Shown here piece after piece: positions 24,195-35,218 of a DNA stretch of 64,000 nt. Within the stretch, counting starts at the first letter, position 1. Every line of letters starts with the position of its first letter. This stretch comes from Motacilla alba alba (lineage: Eukaryota > Chordata > Aves > Passeriformes > Motacillidae), in the NCBI RefSeq assembly GCF_015832195.1, contig NC_052021.1, positions 744,001 through 808,000 on the forward strand, given 5' to 3'. The notes under the pieces are model-generated. The model was not told where the DNA came from and did not search any database. It worked only from the letters and a program-made list of their open reading frames with translations. A program made the translations under genes and the position numbers.

Positions 24195-24520
24195 CTACAA
24201 GACAGAGAGCTGGAGAGGGATTTTTTACAAGGACATGTAGTGATAGGACAAGGAGTAATGACTTCAAACTGAAAGAGGGTAGGTTTAGTTTAGGTAACAG
24301 AAAGAAATTCTTCCCTGTGAGGGTGCTGAGGCCCTGGCGTAGGTTGCCTGGAGAAGCTGGGGCTGCCCTGTCCCTGAAGTTTACAGGGCCAGGCTGGATG
24401 GGGTTGGAGCAGCCTGGGATAGTGGAAGGTGTCCCTGCCCATGGCAGGGATTTTGAAACTAAATGAGCTTCAAGGTCTTTTTGAAGTGAAGCCAAATCTT
24501 TCTAGCATTCTGTGATTTTC
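24195..24520 (+). mobile_element. CR1 LINE 3' end, plus strand
   Basis: A well-preserved CR1 3' terminus. Landmarks in order are 'acaaggacatgtagtgatag' (24228), 'agaaagaaattcttccctgt' (24300), 'gtgagggtgctgaggccctg' (24317), 'gtttacagggccaggctgga' (24379), 'agtggaaggtgtccctgccc' (24420), and the end block with an ATTCTGTGATT tail near 24508-24520. Among the CR1 copies in this window it matches the usual CR1 3' consensus most closely by eye. It is 5'-truncated and non-coding. Confidence 0.9.
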
Positions 24521-27500
24521 AGGCCTTCAGTATAAGTAACTTGCCCAGTCTTCCTGAAATCCCCTCTTCTGTGCAGCCAGCATGACCTGAAGCATCATCT
24601 GGTTGTTTTTGCTGCCTCTGCCTGCAGCATCCTGAGTGCAACAGCAATTTGCAATTTACTTTCTTTTCTGCTTCTGCCATGTCCTTCACTGCAAAGCACA
24701 GGCCCTCAGTGTAGTAGCATCTGTGTGGGTCTCCAGTACAGAAACAGAATTAAGGTTTTTTTCTTCCTTTGCAGAGCAAGGCGGTTCTTTATAGAAGGAT
24801 CAGGATGATTAGCTCACTGGTTTTCATGCACTTGTTTGCTTGTATTAAGGCTTTTTCTGTCAATGGGAGGAATGTTTAGCATCTGATCTTCTGAACTGAA
24901 AAGATTTCCCATCTGTATAATTAGCCTTATTTATACAATTAGAGCTTAACTGCTAATTGTTTGAGGTTTTTTTTAGTTTGCTTCCTTCTATGTAGAATTT
25001 TCATCAGACAGCTGATATTGGAAAATCAGAGATTGAACAATATTGTTGTTTTTCATGTTCCTACAAGGAATGTGTTTGTCACTGAAGCAATGAATTTTTG
25101 AATGTTATCTAAACACTATTCAATGTCAACTTTTTTTTTCCTGAGTGAAATGATGATGAATTCTGGAGGAAAAAAAACCTGTCTCAGTCAAATTATATCA
25201 CATAAATAATCCAGTTGTGCCAAGAAATCACATAATGACCTCAAGGCTTAGCAGCTGCCAAATACACCGCTTAGCATTAACCACTCTTCTTGTGATATCA
25301 AAGTAATACACAATAAACACTGCCAAATCTGCTTTCTCTAACACTTAATGTATCTTTTTAAACCTAATTTAGTGTCTGCAAATAGCATTTTCTTTTATAT
25401 TAGTAGCATGTGCTCATACTCTACATTGTCCTCTGTCTCTCTAGCATGGTAGAAGCTGTGTCACATCCTGTACATCTTAAAAATTAATAATTCAGTTATC
25501 CAGTAAAAATAAATTAGTATGAACATGCTGGTGAGTGAGAGCAATCACACTCAGTTACAGAAAAAGACAGTCCAAACTTGAATGTCATCCAATAATAATA
25601 ATTTACCAGGCTCAAAATATAAAACATTTATAAACATAAACTGGATCATCTTTACAGAAATTTGAAAGATTTTAGAGATTGTATAAGCATAGCAGTGGAA
25701 TTATGATTATAAGAAATAGCAGAGTTAGGGTCATTTCTTCTTAATCTCTAAGCAATCCTGTCAGACAGAAAACAAGTTATGCACAGTGGAACCTACTCAG
25801 CTGGTGGTGGTTGGCTTTCTTCTCTCAGGGAAACCATCTCTGCAAGGCTTCCCTCTGTGCTGGCCTTCATCCCTTGCAGTGTTTTGTTCCACACCCTGCA
25901 AGGCCCAACAGTTGAGGGAAAAGCAGGCAAACTGCAGAAGCTGCTGAAGGCAGAATGCAGCAGTGTGGGGCTGTGGCTGCTTCTCTGCTGTGCTCTGTGC
26001 CTGTGCTTGCTGGCCAGGGCAGCAGAAGGGAACAATCAGCTACCTGCTCTCAGGGCATGGCACCTTCCTCTGAGTCAGCCTCAGCTGCATCCTGATCCGA
26101 TGCTCGGCTGGATAGTGTTTTAAAGGCTTTTAGGAGGCTGAAATCAGTGTAGCTGATTCCTGGCTCATTAAACAGGAATAGACAAATAACTCCTCTGTTT
26201 CTTCTATTTGTAAAATGGAAATTACAGTGTTAAGAACTTTGGATGAAAAAGTTCTGCTCAGGGTTGTTATTTGTGATGTTTTAACCCAGCAGTGAAGGTG
26301 GGATTAATGGTCAGGCAATTTAAAAATCCTTGCAGGATTTTCCTAACTGAGAATGATAGAAGTAGTTTAGCTGCAGTAACTAAAAATCAGCCATTGATAC
26401 AGGTGTTATTACTGTTGCTACAGGATACATAAATCATACTGCTTCTGTGTTGTACTTTGGTTTGCATAGCCATACACCCCTTCCCTTAGTCCTCAGATAA
26501 AAGCACACCTACTTTTACATGTGCCCCTCTTTTTGTCTGGGAGTTGATCTGTTACTCTCCTGACTTGTTTATTGCTTAGGTGGGTATTGCCGCTACCATC
26601 CATTACCAGTTTGTAAACACTTCTAGGTTTGGGTTTTCCACTACTTTTTGTAGCCTCATGAGGCAAAAAGTGTTTCTTCATATTCCATGCTTTCATTTGG
26701 AAAAGCGCAAGTTGCATTGCTATTCCAGTTGTCATTATTTCTAGCTAATTTTGTAGAAAAATTCTTAAGCTTCAGTAAATTCATCCAGTTGGATACAGTT
26801 GGCAACAGACAAAAATTCTGGCATCTCAGGTGATCTCGTAAAAACTGTTGGAACTGTCATTAACTCATAACTCCCTCTGAAGTGGCTCTTATGTCTTTTA
26901 GGGCCTCTGAGATTGGCCTTTCTATTTTGCCAGGCTGAAACTTTTCTTTCACCCCATACTGCTCCCAAAAGGTGTATTTAGCTGTAGCTGTGTACTTTCC
27001 TTTGTTCATGCCAAGAGTGTTAACAGTATAGGATTGAATTAAATTTTACTAAGACTTCAGCAGTTAGGACCTTAAAATGCTTTTCTCCAAAGCACTTCTT
27101 CCTTGTAAGAGAACTGGGAAAAAACCAAAAGAGGCCTAATGGTTAAGAATTCCCATAAAGAACTTGATTGCTGTCACTGAGTGAACCAGGCACACATATC
27201 ACACTGATCAGCATAGTTTAGAGCTTTTTTTTCCCCCCTCCAAACTCTTTGAAAGAATGGGTGCCTAAAATGGGTGTTCCAGGTTTGGACAAACTTGAGA
27301 CAGTTAAAAGTCCTGCATTCACAGCTCAGATTCAAGTGACATCATAAACAGCTTAAATTAATTACCCACTTTAGTCAGACTGGATTGTCACATAAAATGC
27401 TTTAAATCAAATGAAGCACAGTATTTCAGTGAGAAGTGTCTGTCCTTACCACTCCGTCCCTCTTGGAAGGTGCAAGGAGTGCTGCGGATAGCATGTTGCA

Positions 27501-29551
27501 ATCCTTGTTTCCCCAGGATAAAGCAGCCTTCAGGGGATTACAGCAGCCAGGCTCCTGAACTGCTGATATGCAGCCTAGAGATGTGTTATTTCAGGTGCCT
27601 GCTACAAGAATATATGGGACAAAATGCCTTGTGAGGTTGTGTAGTTTAGTGCTGCTGGAGGACTTAGTGTAAGCTGCGTGTGAGTGAAACCTCTGGTCAG
27701 CTGCAATTTGTGCTGACTTCTACCAGGGTGTAGAAATTCCACAGCAGGGCAAACTCCACTTCAAACTCCGGCTCCCAAATGGGATGTCACAGAAATAAGG
27801 GTTATTTGAAAACTAAAGCAGTTCTGAAGTGTGGTGAGGAGCCCAAAGGATGCCGAGGTAAAGCTTTTAAAGAGTGCTGTGAGCACATCTGCTGTGTATG
27901 GCACACACCCAGGGCCTCACCTCTGTTTGAGGTGCCAGGTGCTGTACTCAAATAAATGAAATCCTAGCAGGACCTTTCTTTCATTTCCTTTCCAGGGTGG
28001 TGTCTGCTGTCTTCACACTTCTTCATCATTTTTAGGCAAAACTGGAGAATTCTTTGTTTCTTTCTGGTAGCTGTAGACTGCAGCACTTCCTCCCCTCCCT
28101 GACCCTGGATAGTTCCCATGACTTTTACAGGTGCACTGCTCGGGGTGCTAAAATAGCTCATTAAACACAGAAGCTCTCTGTTCCCATCACCATTCTGTTC
28201 AGGATGCCTTGAATCTTCTGGTTTGTGGCTAGCAGGCTGCCAGCTTCCTGGTAGGGAGGAGTATTGATTTCCATACCCAGTAAATATCTTGTAGGCAATT
28301 TTCCTTTTTAATTATTGTTCAATGAGCACAGCTGGACACAAATAAATTGACGTAATAGTTAAGGCCTTTGAGCAGCCCCACTCCCATCTCCTGAGGCCTT
28401 TCTTAGCCTCTAAGATATTTATAAAGATTTTATTTCCCCTAAAAATAATTACATGATAATCTAATTACTTTGTTACAGTTCTTCACACAATTTTAACCTT
28501 GCTATTTTCAAACTTGAAGAAATGAGATGGAACATACCTATATTAATGCTAGAATGATAGAACACTATGTTAATCTGAAGAACTTACATTTCTTAAAGTT
28601 ACTTCTGGGTTTTTATTTAATATTTTTGTTGCTATGTTGACTAAGCATCTTCCCAGCCACTGCCAAATAAAAATAATATTTACCTGACTTTCACTATACA
28701 TCAGTAAAAACATAAGTGGTATGAATAGCAGGAAGGACCAGACACAGGGGTTTATGCTATTTGAAATGGGAATATGTTTCATAGAATCTGCTAGTGTGAA
28801 ACAAATGTTGATGGGGCTGAAGTGTGGAGTGAAAAAAAAAACATGATGCAAATTCAGTGTCTTGTCATAGTTTAGGTACATAGGCTAGGTACTTCCTTAT
28901 CGATTTCCTTTACCAATAAAGGAATTCTTGAATTCTGTTTTTCTGTTGTCATTTCATACAGATAGAGAACTGCATCAAAATCTCCTAGGAAAGCATATAA
29001 TTTTATTCATTGTTCATCAGTATTTTCTTAGCAGTCTTGGAAAGCAAATTTCCTGATAACAGTTCCTGAGTATTTCAGTTTTTCTGCAGCTTTGTGTTTG
29101 GTGAGTGGGTTGGAGACCCACTGATGGACTTGCATGAGCAGAGCTTCAGGAAAGTAAATTCCATAAGGTGTGTGAAATGTTGACTGGGACACATCTGCTT
29201 TAAATTCTCAGCATATATTCTAAAATTTAGTAACACTTTGAGGATCCAGGAGCATGATAAAAATAAATTATCTGAATATCTAGGATACCTCTACAAATAG
29301 CATTAGAGAGATCCCACTCTACTGGTTCTCAGAATGTCAGAAAATAATATTTTTTATTTTGTTTTCACATAGAGTGTTTCAAAGAAAAGTCAGAGGGGAA
29401 TATAGCTCTTTTTTATGCAGGATAACAATTATTTTTAAAAGAGAACCGAACTTAGTCAATTTTGCTATCCTATATTCAGTATTTAAAGTCTTTTAACATT
29501 TTTCATATGAATTAGATGTTTTCTCCTATTATATTCATAATAGGAAATATA
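24521..29551. other. 5 kb unique AT-rich DNA
   Basis: No gene or repeat family is recognised. The part at about 24880-25400 is AT-rich with several TAAT/ATTA cores and could be a conserved non-coding element, but single-sequence evidence is weak. A frame at 25779-26123 (114 codons) has a hydrophobic Leu/Cys patch and no further support. Confidence 0.5.
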
Positions 29552-29987
29552 TTACTGTTATAGATAATTAATGTAATAGTTGGCTCTCACAATTAAGAGA
29601 TAGATATTATATAGATGTAATGTTGTTGTAAGATGTCATTGCATAGTCCTCTTTCCCTCCCCCCATGTAATAGCCTCAGTAGTCAAGATATTTAGAGGAG
29701 GCTGGGACCAGGAGAAGTGGCAAAACAACACCTGACCTCCAATCAAGATGTAAAAAGTAATGTTCACCAATGGATGGCAGATAAAGAGTTGACTGACAAA
29801 ACTTTCAGAGGGGCTAAGGATATAAAAGGCAGAGCAACCATTTTGTAGATGAGCCATGTGGCTGGCAGCCACAGCGGGTGCTCCCAGCCCAGTAATTTTT
29901 CCTTATTTAGTCTTTTGTGGTATTTTTTTGTTAAGGTTTAATAAACCTTTAAAATTTTAAAAAGTGAGCGATTGTTTCTCACATTAC
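29552..29987. repeat. 4-bp target-site duplication pair (TTAC) bounding LTR 4
   Basis: TTAC is at 29552-29555 and 29984-29987, immediately outside TGTTAT and TCACA. A 4-bp duplication fits an ERV1 (gammaretrovirus-like) insertion. Four bases is a weak match, so this supports the boundary without proving it. Confidence 0.6.
29556..29983 (+). mobile_element. solo LTR, ERV1-like with TGTTAT start (LTR 4)
   Basis: A plus-sense 428-bp LTR. It starts TGTTATAGATAATTAATG and ends GATTGTTTCTCACA. A good TATA box (TATAAAA, 29821-29827) lies 113 bp upstream of AATAAA (29940-29945), so U3, R and a short U5 can be laid out. Near its start is 'gttggctctcacaattaaga', similar to a block in the 3' parts of the LTRs at 30243 and 44401. 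An alternative end at about 30052 (GATAACA) was considered but lacks a matching duplication. No proviral genes are attached. Confidence 0.7.
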
Positions 29988-30238
29988 CTTTTGTGAGGAA
30001 CTCACCCTATTGTTGTGAATAATTCTTCATGAAATTTCAAGGGAAGATAACACAGCTCTGCCCCAGTCCTGCTTGTCTCCAGTGAGGCTCCTGTGTGCAA
30101 GTCAAGCCCCCACATGAGCTGGGGCAGTATCGGCAGTTCCTGCTTTTCCAGCAGTGGCACTTGGAAGCACCATTCTCCTTTCAGGGCCCACTATGTTTTA
30201 TGCAATTTCCATACCGATTGTTCAGAGTAGGCACCTTG
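29988..30238. other. spacer between two solo LTRs
   Basis: About 250 bp of host DNA with no recognised feature separates the LTRs at 29.6 and 30.2 kb. They have independent target duplications (TTAC and AGGC), so they are separate insertions. Confidence 0.5.
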
Positions 30239-30242
30239 AGGC

Positions 30243-31109
30243 TGTTATAGGTAAAATGCCAATTAGGCTGAATCAATAATTTGCGGAAGCCAAATTATAA
30301 TAATAATAATAATAATAAAAATAAAATTTATTTTGCATAATGAAATACAATTTGTGCCAGCCACAAATCGAAAGGAACAGGGCCGAGCCCGGGACTCAGC
30401 TCTGGGTGAACGCAGAGCTGACCCCCTCGCACATCAGAGCTGGTGAGTTCACAAAGTCTGCTTGGATCAGTCCAGGTTTTATACTCTTTTTCTTGCTCGG
30501 AGCCACTTTTCCTTTGTCCTTTTCTTAGTCTGATGAGCTTTCCGATGTTTCTCCAGGGTGGAAGAATTCTATCTGATGGACAAACAGTGCTGAATCCAGA
30601 GTCATGCAGTCCTCTTGTTCTTAGTCCGGTGTGTGCAGATACCTGTCTCCCCCTTGGACAAAAGCTGCACCACAATACACAAACCACGTCCGGGAACCCA
30701 TACATGTTGAATGGAGTTTACAGGAATCGGGTTTTTACATGCTAGTGATACTAGCAGAACTGGGTATTCATGCTCAGTTGACTATCAGGAATAATGCCAT
30801 CTCTGGTTATCGGTGGCCACGATGGGCTGCTGATGTCTCGGGCGTTCTGGGACTTAGTCAGGAGTACCGCAATAGCAGAGCTTCTCCTTCACTCGCTAAT
30901 TTCAGCTTCTATTCAGTGTGCATCTGTGTATACTGTGTTTCAAATGAAGCATGAGGTAACCAGTTTCTGAATCCTGTGGCTGATTCTGTGAGCTCAATAG
31001 TTTTATGTCAGTCCCCATTGACATGTCTGGACATATACCTCAGTGTATCCTATCCCATTTAAGTACAATCACATTTTATTCAAACATGAATTTTAATATA
31101 TTTATAACA
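30243..31109 (-). mobile_element. solo LTR, TGTTAT/ATAACA family (LTR 5), minus sense
   Basis: An 867-bp LTR in minus sense. On that strand it begins TGTTATAAATATATTAAAA and ends CCTATAACA, so the ends form an inverted repeat. A TATAAAA box is at plus-strand 30477-30483 and AATAAA at plus-strand 30327-30332. It belongs to the same family as the element at 44401-45262: both have AGCAAGAAAAAGAG(T/G)ATAAAACC-type core promoters, AAATAAATTTTAT after the polyadenylation signal and a TAATTTGGCT(T/C) block near the 3' end. This copy has an expanded TAA array in U5 and keeps an intact TATA box, whereas the 44-kb copy has GATAAAA. No proviral coding sequence is present. Confidence 0.9.
30297..30326. 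repeat. (TAA)n microsatellite inside LTR 5
   Basis: About seven ATA/TAA units plus an A-rich tail lie inside the U5 part of the LTR. The equivalent place in the 44-kb family member has only 'gttattatataataattt', so the array expanded within this copy or contracted in the other. Confidence 0.8.
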
Positions 31110-31260
31110 AGGCTTTTCAGCTGAAAGGGTTAAAATGGATGTTTCTGTCTTTAACAGTCTGGAAGCTGCTGTTCCCGGTGCTGTCAGGGGCAGAGCCAGG
31201 TTTCACAGCAGGGAGAGCCCCAGGAGCAGGCACAGCCCTTCCTGTGCTGTGTGCCACAGC

Positions 31261-31626
31261 CTGGTGACAGCCCACGGGCAGTGACCGCACACGGGCAGTG
31301 AGAGCACACATGCAGTGAGTGCACGTGGGCAGGGACAGCACACATGCAGTGAGAGCACACATGCAGTGAGTGCACGTGGGCAGGGACAGCACACATGCAG
31401 TGAGAGCGCACATGCAGTGAGTGCACGTGGGCAGGGACAGCACACATGCAGTGAGAGCACACATGCAGGGAGTGCTCATGGGCAGGGACAGCACACATGC
31501 AGTGAGAGCACACATGCAGTGAGTTGCACACGGGCAAGGACAGCACACACGCAGTGAGTGCACAGAGTGACACGGGCAGGGACAGCACACATGTGGTAGC
31601 AGCCCACAGGCAGTGACAGCCCAGGG
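31261..31626. repeat. 17-bp minisatellite with 51-bp higher-order unit
   Basis: About twenty monomers, mostly 17 bp and starting GCAG, run head to tail. In the core, three monomer types alternate strictly: A (gcagtgagagcacacat), B (gcagtgagtgcacgtgg) and C (gcagggacagcacacat). A-B-C units of 51 bp begin at 31295, 31346, 31397, 31448 and 31499, the last with a 1-bp insertion. Diverged monomers flank both sides. Because 51 is a multiple of three and monomers lack stops, several frames on both strands stay open. The longest is 243 codons on the minus strand (31117-31848) with a 17-residue Cys-rich repeat. I see no evidence that it is translated. Confidence 0.93.
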
Positions 31627-33152
31627 GCAGCAGATGTCAGAGAGCCGCAAGGGCCCCATCCAGTGTCGTCCCTGCTGCTCTGAGCAGCGCCAGCAGAAAT
31701 GCAGCTCCATTCCAGCAGCTCTGCTCCAGCAGCTCTCAGGCAGCTCAAATCTGCACATCCACAAAGCACAGCTTGGGAAAGGAAAATAACTAACTAAAGA
31801 AACTAACTGGGGTGGAAAAGGATGTGCAGAGTCCATGACAGGAGTCAAAAGGGGATGGTTTTCCCCGCTTTAATTTCTCTAAAAGCTGCTGTGAATATTA
31901 GCTGTGGAAGAACTGAAAGCTAGTTTAGGCCTAAATTGAGAGCATCTCTGTGTAGATGGAGGGCCTCTCTTGATTTTATTTGATTTTAGTAGAAGTGCAT
32001 AAGATAAAATGACAGTTGAATTGAAATAATACTCTTTCTTTAGTATTTCAGGTTCTTCATCCAATACTTTTTACAGGAATACCTGACGTCTTTATGATAA
32101 AAAAAAAATAAATTTCCAAAGGTTCTTTTGCCACTAGCTACCAGGTATTTAAATCTTTGCCTTTTGCCAGGAAAACTCTGTTGATAAATGCCATCTTCCA
32201 TGTAATACATCCTTCCTTGGCAGGCGGGGGAGCCATCTGTATGGGTGTATGTATTTCCTGCTGAGAGCATACCCTGTGTGCTGGTTATAGACGTGGCAGT
32301 GCAGAGGTCACACTGCCTGGGACCCCAAGGGTGCAAACAGCAAAACACACCCCTTCTGTTTCTCTGCTCATATGTTTTGCCTAATAAATCACATCAGTCA
32401 CCTTCATCACCTCCTTGTTCTTTAAAGATGTATTTTTCTTTACTGCTTTTAAACATTTCGTTATTCATTTGAGGACTTTCTTGCTCTATACTAAGTGGTT
32501 TTTAAAAGTTTTTTTTGGCTAAGGCTTTGTCAGATGCCTTTGAGTATACAAATATAGCCTGGATTTCTGTTGTCAGTATACCTATTGATAGCTGTAGAAA
32601 ATACTTGAATAGATAATGAGGCAAAACTTCCTTTACAAAATCTGTTTCTGGCAATGCCAATTTGGCTATAAAGGGACTCATTCTGTTTTTTAAAACAGTT
32701 TTCACCAGTTTACTCGGCTTTCTGGTCCATGATTGTCCAAAACTGCTTTGGGATCAAAGCAAATTTAAGCCAGAAGTTAAGCAGCACCATTGGTAGTTGT
32801 CTTCACTTTCTTCTGCTGTAGGCAGTTATCATATGGTGCTGGTGACTTGTTGCTGCTCATTCTCTCATCAAAGAATTCTTTTTGAGTGTCTTCTGTCATT
32901 AAGTTTGATTTTAGATAGACTCTCTTGCGTACTGCTGTAGAGAGAAGAGATTCCAGAGTAGGAGTCTTTCCAATCTCCTCTACCAGAAATGCACACAGGA
33001 TTTTTTTTTCCATCTGTGGCTTTATGGTCACTAAGTTCTTCTTCTATATCTTCATCATTTTATGACCCTACAGATTCTTATCAGAGTTCTTTCATCTGTG
33101 TTTTTTGTGCCTTTCGAAAGCTGTTCCTCAAATGTTTGGGGTTTTTTTTTTG
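31627..33152. other. unique DNA
   Basis: No gene or named repeat is recognised. The first 150 bases are GC-richer and trail off from the minisatellite. The rest is AT-rich with T-runs, and open frames stay at or below 144 codons. Confidence 0.5.
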
Positions 33153-33816
33153 GTATGTGTCCTGGTTTAGGGCAAATTTGGGAGAAAACCTCCAAACTGG
33201 GGTTCCTCTGGAAAGCAAATTCAAGTGGCCTCTCCCTCAACTGGTTTGGGGAAAGATTTCCTTGGAGGAAAGTGGAAAAACCTGTTTATTTAACAGGCAA
33301 AGCATTCACCAGCACAAAAAAATGAACATATTAAACAATAAAACCTCTTGCCACTCCAAAGAGATGACACACTCAGAAAGTCCCTCCGTGGGCTGCAGCT
33401 CGGCTCACTCAGTCTCTTATTAGTCCCTCCGGTGCTGGAAATGCCGCGGCCCAGGCCCAGCCTGGTGGGCCACAGGTAAGAGCTGCCGGTGCTCTTCTGG
33501 GTGCTCAGTGCAGAGCAGGTTTGAACAGTTCCAAGAAAAAGAAAACCCACAGTCCAGGGAACTTCTCTGCCTCAGCTAGCTAAAAACTAACTAAAAGCAA
33601 AGGAAAGCTCTCTCCCGCTGTCTGTCCATGCTGCAGACAGCACTATCCAGGAGAAGGATGCAGGGGAGCAAGTGTAGTTTCTGAAAACAAACTGCACTTC
33701 TTGTCTCCCCCACCTTTGCTCTCAGAACCAGTCTTAAAGGTGCAAAACTTATTTCTGGGCCAAACAGATGAATGGGGATACAATTCAGCATCATAAAGTC
33801 ACTCCAGGACATTATG
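33153..33816. repeat. near-perfect 5-bp target duplication (GTATG / TTATG) bounding LTR 6
   Basis: GTATG at 33153-33157 and TTATG at 33812-33816 flank TGTCCTGG and CCAGGACA. One mismatch fits decay of an original 5-bp duplication. Confidence 0.7.
33158..33811 (-). mobile_element. solo LTR, passerine TGTCCTGG...CCAGGACA type (LTR 6)
   Basis: A 654-bp LTR with perfect 8-bp terminal inverted repeats (TGTCCTGG at 33158-33165, CCAGGACA at 33804-33811). It appears to be in minus sense: a TATA-like TTTAAGA lies at plus-strand 33733-33739, and AATAAA (plus-strand TTTATT, 33285-33290) lies about 130 bp before the minus-sense 3' end. The opening 'tttagggcaaatttgggaga' and 'aactggggttcctctggaaa' blocks match a family that I recall as common in songbird genomes. 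Plus-strand AATAAA also occurs (about 33340), so the orientation is less sure than the identity. No proviral genes are attached. Confidence 0.85.
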
Positions 33817-35218
33817 TCATTTATATTGTATCTGCCTGAGCTTATGGCCCCTTCTGGTTTATTCATCTGGACAAAGAACCACTTTGCTGTTCAGCAACAC
33901 TGGGTTCTTCAGGCTTCTCCTAAGTTTCTAGTAGACAAGCTTTATTGGTAAACAAAGTTGTCTCTGAACACCCTTCCTACTGCCTTTAAGAATTTTACTT
34001 GTTTAAAAATGAAAAAAGGAAAACCTGGTCCAAGCACTGCTTCCAGTGAAGCCAAGACTTGCTTCCCCCTCTCTGAGTTTCCTGGCTGCCCATGAAATTC
34101 TGGTTCCAGGCAACATTTCCCACTATGTCTGCCACTCTGCACTGGGCATAAGTGAAGCTCTCCCATCACCATGTTGTTGCACAGTTGAAATACGACAGTA
34201 ATAGCATTTTTCTGCTTCTTGCCCAGAATATCAGTTTCATGGGATCACTGCTTATTAAACTGACTAGAGGGCTTGCCCAGTTAGTTTTAAACTACTCTTT
34301 AACATATGATTCCACTTACTGCTTGGTACAGCTTACTGCACCTTTGATATATTCTTTGATTTTCATGTTCCGGGGGCTCTGATTGTTTTCTTTTCCACTA
34401 GGCATCCTGTATGTTTATTATTCCCATATTTCATGCTGTCGGTTCGAAGTGTGTACAGCAGCAAAGCAGGCAAGCAGGTTCCCCATCTTACTGCTTACAT
34501 GGCTGCAGAAAAACATGTATAAGTTATTTTCAACCTCTGCAGAGCTATTTCTTTTATGTAGAACTGTTGCTATTCTTTACTGTTTCCTATTTGATTATTT
34601 CTAGCTTCCCCCCTGTCTTTTATATAAATCCTTTTGACTTCCCCAGAGAGCTTTTCTGCAGCCATCAGCATTCCTCTCCTTCTCTATTTCAGCAACTTTG
34701 CACAAAGCTGGCCCTGTTCCTGGGAGGTGAATTATCCAGCACTGTAGGCTGCAACTTGTAACTAAGGTTCCTGACCCAGGAGTGTAGTTACCTCTTGTGG
34801 GGAGAATTTCTCATGAACACCATTTCCAGCTGGGGTCGGGACCCTCCTTCCACCCAAGAGGGGCTGCTGGCCTGGAAGTGCTGGCTGCTGACCTGGAAGT
34901 GTTGACTGCTGGGCATTGTGCTGACAGCATCAGCCCCCAGGGAGCTACTGTTGCTGCATCTGTTGAGCAGTGCAGGATATTCTTCACACTTCAGAATTTT
35001 TAGTTTCCCAGTCGGATGGACAGCCTTTCTCAATTCATCATGTCAGTGCTGGCTAGTGGGCTGCTGCTTGTTTCCTTACTGGAGTTCAGATTGACCAAAA
35101 CAGCAAACTTTCCCCCCTATTTCTAGCAGCTGCTTTGCAGGGTGAAAGCATGTATCTGCTAGATCCACTTTCCAAAAAAAAAAGCTAATTTTTATGGCAG
35201 AAGCGGGGCTGAAGAATC
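33817..35218. other. unique DNA with one 21-bp tandem duplication
   Basis: No gene is recognised. At 34863-34904 a 21-bp unit (gctgctggcctggaagtgctg) is followed directly by a copy with two differences. Open frames reach 116 codons with no domain. Confidence 0.5.

Larger units (their letters stand above)
30239..31113. repeat. 4-bp target-site duplication pair (AGGC) bounding LTR 5
   Basis: AGGC is at 30239-30242 and 31110-31113, directly outside TGTTATAGG and TTTATAACA. With the matched terminal inverted repeats this sets the ends exactly. Confidence 0.82.

Noticed and set aside
29556..30052. Alternative longer extent of LTR 4 ending at GATAACA
   Set aside because: It would give an inverted-repeat-like end, but the flanks (TTAC left, CAGC right) do not match. 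The end at 29983 has a TTAC/TTAC duplication.
31295..31550. Regular repeat spacing that could suggest a CRISPR array
   Set aside because: The units abut directly with no unique spacers, and the genome is vertebrate. It is a tandem minisatellite.
31117..31848. 243-codon minus-strand open frame with a 17-residue Cys-rich repeat, looking like a repeat protein
   Set aside because: The repeat is the minisatellite translated. Other frames and the opposite strand are open too, and there is no independent coding signal outside the array.
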